A stretch of DNA of 64,000 nt from Lates calcarifer (taxonomy: Eukaryota; Chordata; Actinopteri; Centropomidae): positions 16,352,501 to 16,416,500 of the forward strand of contig NC_066837.1 of NCBI RefSeq assembly GCF_001640805.2, given 5' to 3'. The notes below the pieces were generated by a model. It ran no database searches. It saw only the letters and a list, made by a program, of their open reading frames with translations, and was not told the DNA's origin. Made by a program: the position numbers and the translations under genes. Position 1 is the stretch's first letter. Each line of letters opens with the position of its first letter. This document shows positions 50,701-63,310 of this stretch, in pieces.

Positions 50701-53700
50701 GTTTCTCTCTGTCTGTTTGCAATTTCACTCTCAGTTTAAATCAAACAAAACAGCTCTGCACTGTCTATATCTCTCTATGAAATGCCTCCTTTAGGAGTTC
50801 ATTTCATAGTGCTGCTTTAAGACTCTCTCTGTTTAGCTGCATTCTGCAAGGCAACAAACAACCTTACACCATCTTTAACTCATAACACCGCTGACACATA
50901 CAGTTTGCTGTAAAGTATTCCTTACACAAAAACATGCTAGAGAATGGTTAAAAAAAAATGAAAAGGTAGAAGAAAAAAAAAGCAGGAAGAACAGAAATAA
51001 GTCAGAAATGTTCTCTTTGGCAATTTCTGACTCCTTGTGGACAAGTGTTAAGTGTTCAACAGGCTCAGAGAGGATGCAGTTTAAGTTAAAATTACAGGCC
51101 CAGTTGCTCATATAGCTGGTGCTACAAATAAACAACGCAAAAGTAATGATTACAACACACTCAGTGGCAGAAATTATGACATTTTAATGATTTGTTGCAC
51201 AGGATTGGTGGTGTGTTTTCCTTCAAGGACTGTGGGGACACTTGACCTCAGGAAGGGTTTGAGAGCAAAAAAAAAAAAAAAGAAATTATGGGGGAAAGAA
51301 GCTATCATATGTATCACATAGAAATGTTTTGCATCAAATCTGTTACAAAAAATACAGTATTACAGTGCTGAATAATTATCACATAATTTCATCAAATTAC
51401 TAAGATATCTTTGAACATTAATTAATAATTTCTATAGTGTTTCTTTTTTTCTTTCTTCCTCTGCTTTTCTCTGTTTCTATTTCCCCAATATTTGTTTTTT
51501 GCTTTTGCATTTTAAAACAGTTTTTTATTTTTGCATTTTCATGTTTTTGGGCCAGAATGAAGCATATTTTTAAAAAATACAATACCAAATCTTTGGACCA
51601 TCATTTTGCAACTGAGTGAGAAAATAGAAAATATTTAAGTGTGGTTGTTTTAATTGAGGAAGACAGTCTCTGCTTCTCATGTTTCCAATATATTTTTCTG
51701 AGTATGCAGACAGAGAGGAGAGGTTAGTGGTGAGATCAGTGATGTAATGCAGGTAAACCTGGGGCTGATGGATTACTGGTATTTAGATTGTGGCCAATCA
51801 TCAGTTACACAATCTTTAACCCTGTTAGGCTCTGACACAGTTTCAGTGTGTGAAGGTCTCACATCATGTGGTAATAATCCTCAGACCCTGCTGTTGAGTT
51901 GCTTCTGACACTGGTGGTGGTTCACTTACGCAATGTCCACATGCAAACATGCACACAGAAGCCTTGATAAGGGTTTGAGAGGGATGATTCACTTATATAG
52001 TAACTGCAACAAAAGACAAAAACCATGATATAGGAAAACCACTTTAAAAATAAAAATGAGCCATACAATGAAAATAAGTATAATAATATCTGTATCATCT
52101 AAAATGATCTAAATAAGATTATTTTTAAAAATACTCAAAATGTCTGTGATTTTTTTAATGAGTGGGATGTTTGATCTGGAGTGTCAAACTGCTGTTGATT
52201 GAGTATTAATATGATGTGGGTCATGGTTATTGTGTCAACTCTGTGGGAGTGTTTGCAGTATGGATTTCATGGGTTGAAAACAGCTTACAGTCTGTCTGAT
52301 GGTTATGTCAGGGGTGCACAGAGGATGGGGAAGCCCTCTGACACTTTAATCACCAGTATGACAGTGTATAATCCTTCATCTGTGTAGGAGATACAGAATC
52401 CACATCAGTGATATTATAGGGACCAAAAATATGAAATTACAGGCCAGAAATTAGATAATAGTTACTGGGTAATTTGTCCACTGCTAAAATTAAATTCCAA
52501 ATAATTAAGGTGGTAGAGATTTTCCTTGAAAAATAAATGTATCAACAGAGATTTATTGAGAGATGACTTCACATAGTCAGTACTTTAAATCCTTTGAATT
52601 TAATATTTCTATTTAAGGTTTAATGAAGTTCAAATGTTTTCAAATATGTAGATGAAAAATGCATGCATGTGCAGTAAGTTTTAGGCAGACATCCTTCACT
52701 GTGTAGATAAGCATCCATCCAGATCTGTGTTGCAATGCAGTGTTTAAGATGATGATAAATGCATGATCATATATCAAACAGCACTTTTTACCGACTTGCT
52801 TCATGTGGAAAAAATGGCTTGGATGGCACAAAAAATACTATGAATGTGTGTGTGTACATTTTCTGTAAATATAAATCATGGACAACTGTGGATTAAGAAA
52901 GCCCTGGCTTTTAAAACTCACACAGTACTCACATACTGTATCTGCCTGCGACAACCCATATGGTTAGTTATGGTTAGTCCCAATCCTATTATAGCCTATA
53001 AGCTGCCAGCTTATCTAACCTCAGAGTGTGGAGTCATAGCTTCATGTCAGAGCAAAGAACAGTGGGACAAACAGCATTTGGTCAGTACCTGACATTTATC
53101 ACCTGGGGTACCCCAGGTTCTGCACAGAGCTCTCTGAGCACTAACTGATATGCACACAAACTGATATCCAGGGACATTGAGTGTTTCAGTCACAGTCCAT
53201 GACCTTGCTGAGCTACTCTCTTCTTCTAGGAACTGTATTTTTTAACCATATACACATGGTATGGTTTGTGGCTGTCTGCTGGATGTATGGGTTGCAATTT
53301 GGTATGCTTCATTGTCAGCAGTAATATGACACTACACTACTGTATATGCATTTATAACATGTGCAAAATACTTCTAACAACCGTATCTTTGCACTTCATG
53401 CTCCAGCTGAAATACCAACAGTCACTGACCTCAGCTGTTGGTCACTAAGGGAAATCTTGCCAATCCCTGATCCTGCAAATCTGACAAGCACTATAGGTTC
53501 CTTTAACTACTTTCAATTCACTTTCATGATGTCAGCTTGTTTTTGCTGGAGCCTCTTAGAGACGCTGACATTTCTTGCACTATGGGTTGACACTAATAAA
53601 TGGCTAGCATTGTTCTAAAAGAATCCTTATTTTTCTTACAGCTTGAAAGTCAGCCTATGCTGGTAAAAAAAAAATAAAACATTAAGGACTTTTAAATTCT

Positions 53701-56680
53701 CCAGTCCAGTTTTGGCTGGAGATGCTTCTGGATAGGACACTTGAAGGCAGAAAAATGACCAAACAGATTAAAGCATTACACCTTGTTGCAATAGGGGTTT
53801 TGTTCATTATTTTTGACATATTTACACAAGGAGAATTCTTTAAACAACTTGTAGCCAGATGCTTTCTGTATCTTTAAATACATTTTAAAAATCAGGACAA
53901 GAAATAACATAACATAACATAACATTTTCTTATATAACATTTCAGAAAACAAGAACATTTCACAAAAAACATACTTTTATGTAACACTACAGATTATGGA
54001 AAAGGATGGGACAATACTTCTTTTTTGTGATTGGACAGATCCCAAGTCAATACTTTGTCTGTGCATGACATCAGCGAAATGCAGCTGGACCAAGATATCC
54101 CAGGAAGCTTTTATCAATTATCAAAAGTTGCTGTTGACAAGTGAAGAAAATTCAAGAAATTGACCAAAAAATGCTGCCTAGAGTTGGATAATGTTCTTGT
54201 GTGGAATGACCACTTCATCAAAGGTAATGTAATTTTAGTTGGCTGTGTTATTGTAGCAAACTGTTTCCTTTAGCGACTTTGTAACATTGAAATTATTTCT
54301 TCAAACTTTTGAGTGTTTTCATTTGGTGTTTCACTTTAACTTTCTTTGAGCCTTTGAGTGTTCAAAATCATTGATACTCGTAAGATTCAAACTCAAACCC
54401 TTAGAGCTACCAAATAATCTTGAGTAGGCTTGAGCCATTTGACCACTTTTTTTTTCTTTTCTTTTCTTTTTCTTTTTTTTTTTTTTGCAGTTTTTCATAT
54501 GGGCTATGGACTTGGCAGCTAGACAGCAAGCAACTTATATAAAAAATAAGATGTGATTTAATCAAGATGATTTCTGTAAATGTGTTGTCTATGTCTAGTC
54601 CTACAGCCAGAGTATAATCATAGACAGCAAAAGATCATTTTATTAGTTTAACAACTGAAAAAACAAACTATAATATAGTTCATGAAAATATAATCTGATG
54701 GCTTCTTGTTGTTTTATTATACCCAACCACCTCCGCAGGAGACACTCAGACACACAGATGCCATAACATCAAACACCCACCATACTGAACTGATTCCCCC
54801 CTTTCTCTCAGTAACCAGCAGGGGCAGCTGTTGCCGCTCTGCCTTCAACTACAGCCAGAGAACCTCCTGCAACTGACTACTCTGTGTGACCCTGCTGCCT
54901 GATAATCTTATTTTAAGATGACTTGGCATGCACATTGACGAACTGTAACACAATTAACACAAGACAGACTTAATCAACTTACATGACAGTCTTTAAGTAT
55001 CTTAATTGTCCCTGTAAGCGGTAGCTACTAAAAATATTATTTTATTTGTCGTGGCAGAAATAGTTTGTTGATAAGAGTGTTTTTGTTGTTGTTGTTTTGT
55101 TTTGTCTTTTTTGTTTTTTTGCCCATGTCTTCCTCAATCCCCAATATGGGAGTCATGAAATAAAAATAAATAATAATAAAAAAAAAAAACAAGAGAGAGA
55201 AACTACACAAAGCTCTTCTCAAATAATCTGGCTGCAGTTCTAATTTAGCTTTTTTTTTTACCCTGGTGAAAATTTCTTCCTCTATTTCAACCAGACCTTT
55301 ATTATCATTTCCCCTCATTTTCCCTCATCTGTGTTCATCCACTGCCCCCAGTTCTCCCCTGCATGTCCCCGGTAATGAGGTGACCAAATGATGTGTGATT
55401 GTTATGTTTATGCCACATTGCACAAGGCACTGTACCCTTTGTCAGTTCACTGTTTAAAGGTTTGTGCTGCTAATTGGTGCAGTGACACAAATGCACATTG
55501 ATATCTGGAGGCCACACATGCATACAGACACTGGCACCAGCAAACAACACCAACAAAAATGTTTCCAGAGGAGCTGCTAAATATCTAACTTTAACGTCAG
55601 TTTTTTCCCCTCATCACATCTAATGCACGCACAATCTTCTGTTCAGTATGAACAAGAGGAGATTACCACAAGCAAAAACTGTTTCAGTTGCTTTAAGACA
55701 GACTTGAAAAATTGTGATCCTTTCCTTTAAGTAATGCATTTGAATATAACTTCCACCATTGTACATTACACAGAAACAGGCAGACAGGGGGTAGACAAAA
55801 CAATAAATTAAATACTTGATGAAAAAAGGACTTAAATAAAATTGTAAACGATTGCAGACCTCTACATGCTTTTTGTCTGTTCTGAGTGATTTGTCATTGC
55901 TCTTCCTCTCACAGTTCACATCATGACTTTTGATGCTTTATTTCTTTTTTTTAAATTATACTAAATTGAACTTGATGTTCTAATGTGACCTTTTTTCGCA
56001 GTTCTTATGTTGATGTTAAAATTGCCCATACTCCTCTTTCTTGTGGAGAAAAAGAGTAGACGGTGTGTTTCTGTTCCCATGGCAACAGCAGCTTCAGTTT
56101 TCTTTCTATTTTCTGTCCTTGAGGACAGATTTATTTTTACAGTTTTGGTAAATAATACAACATTTTTATAATATGCAAGTGTGGCAACTAAAAGAATGGT
56201 GGCCACACGTGTAAATAATGGATGAAGTGCATTATTATGCACATATTATATTATGTGAATGGGGTGAGACCATAAAACAAGAAACACAGACACAAGCGGC
56301 CAAACAACATGTATTTGGTTGTTGTTGTTGTTTTGTTTTTTTGGTTATTGTATCTTTGTGTGTTGATGATATAAAGGAGACAAAGACTTATGTTCTATGG
56401 AAAATATTAACATTTATTGTGTTTACGGAATAGTTCCTCTCTACTGACAGAACAGACAGGGTTGATCTCTCTCACTGAAAAATAAAGTGAATTATAGACT
56501 TTCTCATAAAAATAGAATTTGATTTAACTGATACACAAAATAGAGAATCTGTGCATATTGAATCAGCAGCTTTGAGGAGAAGAGGTGGAAATATGAGCAG
56601 AGCAGAACAGTCCGGAGGATATCACAATAACAGATACCAAGCACTCTCTCACATTTACAATATAGACAAAATATTCAGTT
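47745..56680. other. Intergenic between erp27 and pde6h copy A; no gene recognised
   Basis: Nine kilobases of AT-rich DNA. It contains T/A homopolymers (48415-48433, 51268-51283, 54471-54486), (AACAT)n at 53906-53933, (GTT)n at 55082-55096 and T-rich (TTTTC)n at 54450-54490. No frame over about 100 codons and no ARHGDIB-like exon were found. Confidence 0.5.
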
Positions 56681-57015
56681 TTATTTCTTTTTTTTTTCTC
56701 TGTGGACAGTACAAGCTCAAGTCCAGAGTTGCTGATACCGCTTATTATGAGAGAAAGAGAGATTCAGGAGAAAAGAGCAAATGGGGTGAGGAAAAGTAGA
56801 AAAGGATGATACAGATTTGGTGTAAAGGCAGGGGCAAATAAAGTGCATTAGCCAAGACAGAGTGCTGGATTTTTTTTCCAGGTCAAACCTCTAAATCATC
56901 AAGAGCTGTCTCCCCTCTACAGCATACAGTTAGAAGATTTTTAGCTGCTTAATCAACAGTAGGAATACATGAGAGATAATAGTGGCAATAAAGGGTAAAG
57001 GCAGAGGAAAGAGGG

Positions 57016-57391
57016 CTAAACAATTCCATATTTCGCCAGGTCACTGAGCTCCATGTCACCAAAGGCTTCCCATGGGCAGACCACTGTGATGTCTGTGCCA
57101 AGACCCTCCATGCCAGGGATGTCGTCTCCAAATCTGAGCAGAGGAGACAAAAGATCTGATGAGTACAAACTGAGGGATAGGAAGACATGGCATGAGAGTA
57201 ATGGGGTAATGTTTAATAGTGACATGACAGCAAGGTTACTGCAGACAGAGAAGACTCTGTGTGATCTTAAAGCCATCTCACCCCTTCTGGCCTGGTTTAG
57301 GGGCCTTGCTCTTGAAGGTGCGAGTGGTCCTCTGCTTAAACTTGGGAGGTGCCTTCTTGTCAGCGGGAGCTGCAACGGCTACGTCTGCCAT
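57016..57391 (-). CDS. pde6h: Cone-type PDE6 inhibitory gamma subunit, copy A
   Basis: Two coding exons on the minus strand, 57391-57282 and 57133-57016, give 75 aa. The N-terminal [20 protein letters not shown] is followed by the polycationic region ([16 protein letters not shown]) that binds the PDE6 catalytic core and transducin. The inhibitory C-terminus [20 protein letters not shown]...[10 protein letters not shown] is nearly invariant in the family. The protein blocks cGMP hydrolysis in photoreceptors until transducin removes it. Human PDE6H/PDE6G are 83-87 aa; this one lacks the VTPRK segment that carries Thr22. The Thr at position 23 lies where mammalian Thr35 (QRQTRQF) is. A 5'UTR splice acceptor is visible just before the ATG, and the candidate first exon is near 58029-58100. 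Neighbouring erp27 supports PDE6H over PDE6G. Confidence 0.93.
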
Positions 57392-58028
57392 TTCAATTAG
57401 TTACTAAAGGAAAAGAAAAAGAGGACAACAAAATCTGTGACTTCCCTGCAGCTTTTCTGTTTGCCACCGATGCACTGGGACTCATATTTTATTTTACTTC
57501 TATGTCTCATGTAAAGCTCTTCGAATTTCTTGGTTTTTGAAAAATGCTACTCTGACAAACTTGCCTTGCCTTTGCAGATTCCCCCTTTCAGAACGGTGTC
57601 ACATTACTGTAAAATCACTCCTCACTGTGAACACAACTCTCTAAGTTGTATTTATCTCTCCAGTAAGCTGATCAAAAACCAGACCAGTCATCAAAATATA
57701 AACGTATCATGAATAAACAGTGTTCAGTACTCCTCAGGGCTCGTCTGAATCCATCGGGTAAAAAGACCATATAAAGAAGTAGCGGCTGGGCCTTGAGCAG
57801 TATCGTCAAGAAGGCCAGCACAAAGAACTCGGTACAGATCTCATTTCAGCTCCATTTCAGTCACGATACTCAAGAAAAATAAAAAACTCTATTCCATTCC
57901 TCTGTCTTTCTCTTCTGTAAGGAAATTATTGCAAAAGCAGAGAAGAATCTGAGGTAATACATGTTATCAAAGCAGTAAGAGCCGTAACTCCTTGTACCAG
58001 AGCTTAGAAAATTGCAGTTTCATCTTAC

Positions 58029-58149
58029 CTTTTGTTGAAGTCTCAAACTGTTCGTCTGATGCTATCTGATGAGCTCGTCACTTTCTTGCTTGTGGCTTTC
58101 GTCTCTCTGTTGGACTGTCCCTTTTTAAAGTCCTCCAAGCTGCTAATCC
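58029..58149 (-). promoter_or_regulatory. Promoter and non-coding first exon of pde6h copy A
   Basis: On the minus strand, GGATTA (58149-58144; the CRX/OTX photoreceptor consensus) in GGGGATTAGCAG is followed by an A/T element CTTTAAAAAG (58130-58121). A transcribed leader then ends at a good donor, CAAAAG|GTAAGA (58029/58028). The same GGGATTAGCAG core precedes copy B. Start site and exon start are inferred. Confidence 0.55.
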
Positions 58150-58269
58150 CCTCAGATGTTCAAGCTGTCATTCTTTTATGTGCCAACTCTGCTCTGTCTT
58201 TTCTTGCACCAGCTCAGCCACAAATAGATTGGATAAAGGATAACGAGATATAAATACAAGGTGTATTTC

Positions 58270-59940
58270 AAGTCAGATATGCCTGTCAGTGTGTGAATTG
58301 AAGTGAATTATAGAGGTGTCATGTATTGGCAGCGCTGAGTGACAGTAATTAGCATGACTATCAAGTTGATGCCTAAAAAAATCTGCTGAAAGATGTGCAT
58401 TGTCTGTCTGTTTGTCTGTCACAGCCCACCACATATCTCGGTATGTTACCCCACACATATTGTACTCATCTGCATCATGAAAACTTTTATAACTGTGGGA
58501 AATTCGACAACTTTATTACAGTACAAGTACTCTGGCAGTTCTTTTGGTTTCATTTGGTTTACTGTACTGGTTTACCGCAGATGTAAAACAAAGTCATGGT
58601 TAATGTGGGTCACTTTGATTTTATCTATGAATCTAAAAGGCTTCAAAAACAGGTCAGTAATAAGCTATTTATGTAGGACAAATGAAGGCCCTCAGTGGTC
58701 ACGAGGAGGCCTTTAATAATGGATAAATTAATAACATTATTTCTCACTTTTCTGCATTCTACAACTCCTCTCCCTTTTCTTTGTTTTTGCTATATAGCCT
58801 CCCTATACTGCTGCCACATTTAATAAAAGTCTGCATCTGTTTGTCTGGAATGTGTAGTTTTTAGTTTTATATACACAAAATAATACTGCCGATGAGAGTT
58901 GAAAAAAGCAGTTTCTTAATATTAACATGAAGCCTCACAGCAATCCTAGTCATCATGACACATACCTTATTGTTTGTTATACAGACATTAGTATCAAAAA
59001 GTTTACTTGGCTTCTATGGCCAGTGATCTCTCGCCAAACATGATGGAGGTTTGAGGATGTGATAGAACGTGAGTAAGAGCAGAAACTGTAAGACACTAAA
59101 TACTGGGGTATACTTTTAGCCTCATTTGTAAACAAACGTGTCCTGATGTAGCCGGCACAAGGATCTGGAGCATGTGATGCAATAGCTGAATTGCCCTGAG
59201 CTGCATTCAGGTGAACTGTCACTTAGTGACAAATAAAGAACACTTAACCATTCAGCTCTTAATCCCTCGCCTCATGGCCTGGACTGAGGTTAGAGAGAGA
59301 CAATACTGAGACTTTTAACTCACAATTTAACTTAACAGTTAAATTAACTTAACAGTTAAATTGTCACTGGAGAAGAAGATTCAGAGGGTGATTAAACAGT
59401 AAGAATCTATATTATGAAGCTTGATAATGTCCCGGAATCACCTCTATTTATAATATGTGACAAAAAAATGTCACTTTCGCCACTTTCTAGCTTTTTCCAG
59501 AGCTTTCACAGTCTTTGTTAGCTGATTACAACCATGCGATTTGGGTGTTAACTCTGAAGACCTACAGTTAAGATTTTTCTGTCAGCCTATAGGTCTCAAG
59601 GTCAAGAATGAACTTTCACAACCCACTGTTCATGTTTTGAAACAGTGAACTAGATTTATTGTTGTTGTAAAATAATATATTACCCTACAGTTATGTTATT
59701 TTAAAAATGCACCACTTCATTTCTATGTTCAGAGACAAATCTGGTTCCAAGACAACTTATACTGTTCAGTAAATCCAAATTAGGTTTTCTCACAGCTGCT
59801 TCATTATATAAGGTTGTGAACCTCTTCACATGGCATGACACATTCAGGTGGACTTCTGAGCGCCCTCCTTAATCTAATAGACTGAAGGGGCTAATTAGAG
59901 GGCAGGGTGTAAAAAAAAAAAGGAGAAAATTATGGATGAG
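58270..59940. other. Spacer between the two pde6h genes; no gene seen
   Basis: Non-coding DNA between the divergent promoters. Contains an 18-bp tandem 'aacttaacagttaaatt' (59327-59362). The segment 59860-59900 has several TAAT/ATTA homeodomain cores that may extend the copy B promoter. Confidence 0.4.
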
Positions 59941-59950
59941 CATGTTAGGG

Positions 59951-59973
59951 GGATTAGCAGGGGGACTATATAA
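59951..59973 (+). promoter_or_regulatory. Promoter of pde6h copy B (CRX site plus TATA box)
   Basis: GGATTA at 59951-59956 within GGGGATTAGCAG, then TATATAA at 59967-59973. Start expected near 59998. The non-coding first exon would run from about 59998 to 60057 and end at ACAG|GTAAGA. Confidence 0.65.
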
Positions 59974-59997
59974 GAAGATAGCAGGACAAACACCAGA

Positions 59998-60057
59998 AAG
60001 ACACCATCTGACCAGAGAGACCCCTGACAGAAGCCAACTGTGCTACTGCAAAAACAG
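59998..60057 (+). other. Non-coding first exon of pde6h copy B
   Basis: About 60 bp between the expected start site and a strong donor (CAG|GTAAGA). The acceptor for the coding exon is the CAG at 61817-61819, eleven bases before the ATG. Confidence 0.6.
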
Positions 60058-61829
60058 GTAAGATCAAACTCTTTCCTTCTCACAAGCTTTGGCAAACGTT
60101 TGATTCTGCAATTAGGATTAAGGACAACATAAATGAGCCTGCAATAAAAACACTGAGAAATCATGACTTCATGACTTGACTTGTGAGGTGCAGAGGATGT
60201 TCTCTTGTCATGGTAGAGAGGTTTTAAAAAATCCAAATCAGTGGATTTTAAAAAAAAAAAAAAAAAGCAGCTGAAACTCTAGTTGTTTTCTTTGGCTTTT
60301 TCTCTGCCTTATAAATCTATACATTTGCACCTTGTATCTTTATTTTCATATATTGTCTTGTTAACCTCTTTTTGAACTTTGTAAAGATTGTTTATGTAGA
60401 TAACATTTAAAGTGATTATTTATTTTTTACCTTTTACTCTGAAGTCTGAAGGTTTAAGACAAGAGAGAGGTTTTACCACACACACAAGAAATTTACAGAC
60501 ATCTTTACATCAGTACATGAAATGCCTGATATCGTTTAAATTTCATTTAGTGAAGTTAATTTAGCCTTTGGGCCATTAGAGTTATTTTCAACACATCTGG
60601 TGTTCATTTTCAGGTCAACGTGTGAATAAGACCACAATGATGTCTTTTAAGAGTTTGTTTTCATTTGTTTGGGGGGATTAATTATGTGCATGCTAAATGG
60701 TAAAAGTGTATTTTTTTCTGAAATTCTTTGTTAAATTTTCAGTTCAGCCTTAGTCTTACATGGGAAATTTGCATGGAGTACAGCAAGAAGACATATCAGA
60801 GCTATTAAAGTGTAAATACATGCAATAGCAGTAAAAAACTTAAAACTAACAAGTAAGGACAAAATTCAAAAGACAATAAACTGATGTCAAGCAAGGATTT
60901 TGGCACATTTCTAACTTAAATTCTATGTATCATGCAATACAAACCATTGTGCTAAATTATATAATCTATTCACTTTTTATTCCTTTTTTATACCCTTCAT
61001 CCTTCAGTGAATGTTGAATCTGTTTTGGTTCATGCAATTTAAATTTGCTACCCCTATTGATTCTCTTTAAAAAGAGGTTTAGATCTCAGGAAACCGTCCT
61101 GGTTCAACAGATATATAAAAAATTGAAATTAGAAAAGAAAGAAGCGTCTTTATGTACTTTCATCAGTATGTGTTAAAATAACTGACCGTAATTAGAAAAA
61201 TGTTACAAACACACATACTATCAATACTGAATATCTGCACACAATAAATACTAACACTGTTAGCTGTGGCTAATCAAAATCAGGAACATACAGTAACTGC
61301 ATTAGGAAGCCCAGGATATTCCACAGAATTTTGCGACTTGTTAGCATTTTCAACTAACTGTCAGTGTTGTCAAAGTACATTTCTGGCCAAATCCAGAGCA
61401 ATGCTGAGCTTTCCTGAAAGTCAACAGAGGTCAGAAATAGTTGGGATTAGAGCAGATTGAAAATTAGTTGTTCAGGGCAAAAGCTCCTTACACTCACAGT
61501 TTATTATTTACAAGGTACAATATGTGTGTTGACTTCAGGTAAATGGTGGAATTAGGTGAACTTAGTTATATCCTGGTCTCAAGATGTACAGTCCGTAACT
61601 TGGCCAAGAGTAATCTTTAAAGCCAAGGTGTAAAAATAGACAAAGCTGTTTGTGTAACAGGGTCTTAAGGAGCTATATGACAGCTTTAGTCTATAATTTG
61701 ACCTTAACTGGTGGTGTTATATCATCTGAGCATGGGGCAGTGGGGGCTTAGAGGAGGAAAGATGGAGGGGTCTTGCACATCAAGATTAACTCATTGACTT
61801 ATAATTATTTTTCTCTCAGTGCATAAAAG

Positions 61830-62190
61830 ATGGCAGACACAGCTGTAGCAGCTCCCGCCGACAAGAAGGCACCTCCCAAGTTCAAGCAGAGGGCTGCTCG
61901 CACCTTCAAGAGCAAGGCCCCTAAACCAGGCCAGAAGGGGTAAGCTGGACTTCAAAGTTACTAAGTGCAATACTAAGAGTATTTCCTCCACCACTGAATG
62001 TGACTTATCAAATAAAAAAACTCAAGTGCGACATTCCTGGGAAATTAAGACACGTTTTTGTGTCTTTTTCAGATTCGGAGACGACATCCCCGGCATGGAG
62101 GGTCTGGGCACAGACATCACAGTGGTCTGCCCATGGGAAGCCTTTGGCGACATGGAGCTCAGCGACCTGGCGAAATACGGAATTGTCTAG
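61830..62190 (+). CDS. pde6h: Cone-type PDE6 inhibitory gamma subunit, copy B
   Basis: Two coding exons, 61830-61939 and 62073-62190, give 75 aa. The protein is identical to copy A except at three positions near the N-terminus: Thr4 instead of Val, and AlaAla instead of ThrThr at 22-23 (KQRAARTF). The inhibitory C-terminal half is identical. Coding exons are about 92-94 percent identical in nucleotides with mostly silent changes, while introns do not align by eye. The loss of Thr23 removes the residue equivalent to mammalian PDE6-gamma Thr35, a described phosphorylation site. The gene lies head to head with copy A, 4.4 kb between ATGs. AATAAA follows at 62764. Confidence 0.93.
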
Positions 62191-62763
62191 AAATCCTCCT
62201 GTGTCTTTTCCTCAACCATTTTACCTCCCTGAACTGATGTTCCTTTGCCCAGTCTTCTTCCTGCTCCCACTCGCCCCGTTTCCTTTCAACTCCCAGAATA
62301 CCTGATCTGATGTCTGTTGTTGTGTTAGGCCCACATGGGTTTTGGGAAACACTGCACAAAAATTGATGCCCAAAGCTGATGCAAAAATGTGGAAAAATTG
62401 GCAAATCTAATTTTAAAATCATATATTTTTATTATTATTATTTATTCATATATGCTTCACTGAGGTGTCCAAGCAAACACTTAAAAACTTCCTCCCCCAT
62501 ACTTTGCACTTGTCTTGTGTGTCTCTGAGAGATAATGGACTAAATCTGTTTTAAGAGGGTTTGATTGCTGATTTAACAGCGTATCATCACTGAACTCACA
62601 CTCCTCTCTCCTGCCTTTTCCAACCCGTTGCCCTCCCCCTCTCTGGAGCTATTCTTTCTTAATGTACAGCTGTTTATGAAAAATATATATTTTTATTTTT
62701 ATGAATTATGAATGTAAATTTGTGCACATGTACAACTGGGTAGAACAGCTGAGTTGAACTATC

Positions 62764-62769
62764 AATAAA
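62764..62769 (+). terminator. Polyadenylation signal of pde6h copy B
   Basis: AATAAA in 'tatcaataaatattttcc', about 575 bp after the stop. Confidence 0.65.
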
Positions 62770-62884
62770 TATTTTCCCCAAAGAAATGTTGTCTTCTTTA
62801 AGCACACTGTTAAAATGTGTAGGAGTTAATACCAGCATACATTATTATCTGTATTATTAAACCTATTAACAATATCTTTAGCAA

Positions 62885-63310
62885 TGCTTGCAGTGTGGCT
62901 CTGAGGGTGGCAATGTCAGTCCAGACTGAAATATCTCAACAACTATTTGATGGATTGCAATGGAATTTTGAACACGTTCTACTGACTTTGGTTGTTCTCT
63001 TCTAGATCCATCATGAGGTTAAAATTTGTGGTTTTGACTGAAATGTTTTGACAACCATTAGATGGATTTCCATGAAATTGCTGCCACCCTCAATATGAAT
63101 TGTTTTTTACATTAGCAATCCCTTCACTTTCCATATCATCATCACCAAATTAATTTGTCCAGTACTTGCAAAAGTTATGACATTCCCATCATTCAGTCTG
63201 AATATTTACTATTTCAGTGTGCTGTCATCAGAATGATTTACCGCTGCCTGCTGGAGCGGTTTTAAACAAAAAGCTATGATACACACTACATGCTAATGCT
63301 ATCTGTCCCA
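62885..63310 (-). repeat. Dispersed teleost repeat, copy 2 (inverse orientation)
   Basis: The reverse complement contains 'atagttgttgagatatttca' then 'gtctggactgacattgcc', and further on 'gatgggaatgtcat', matching the order in 47105-47600. Confidence 0.65.
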
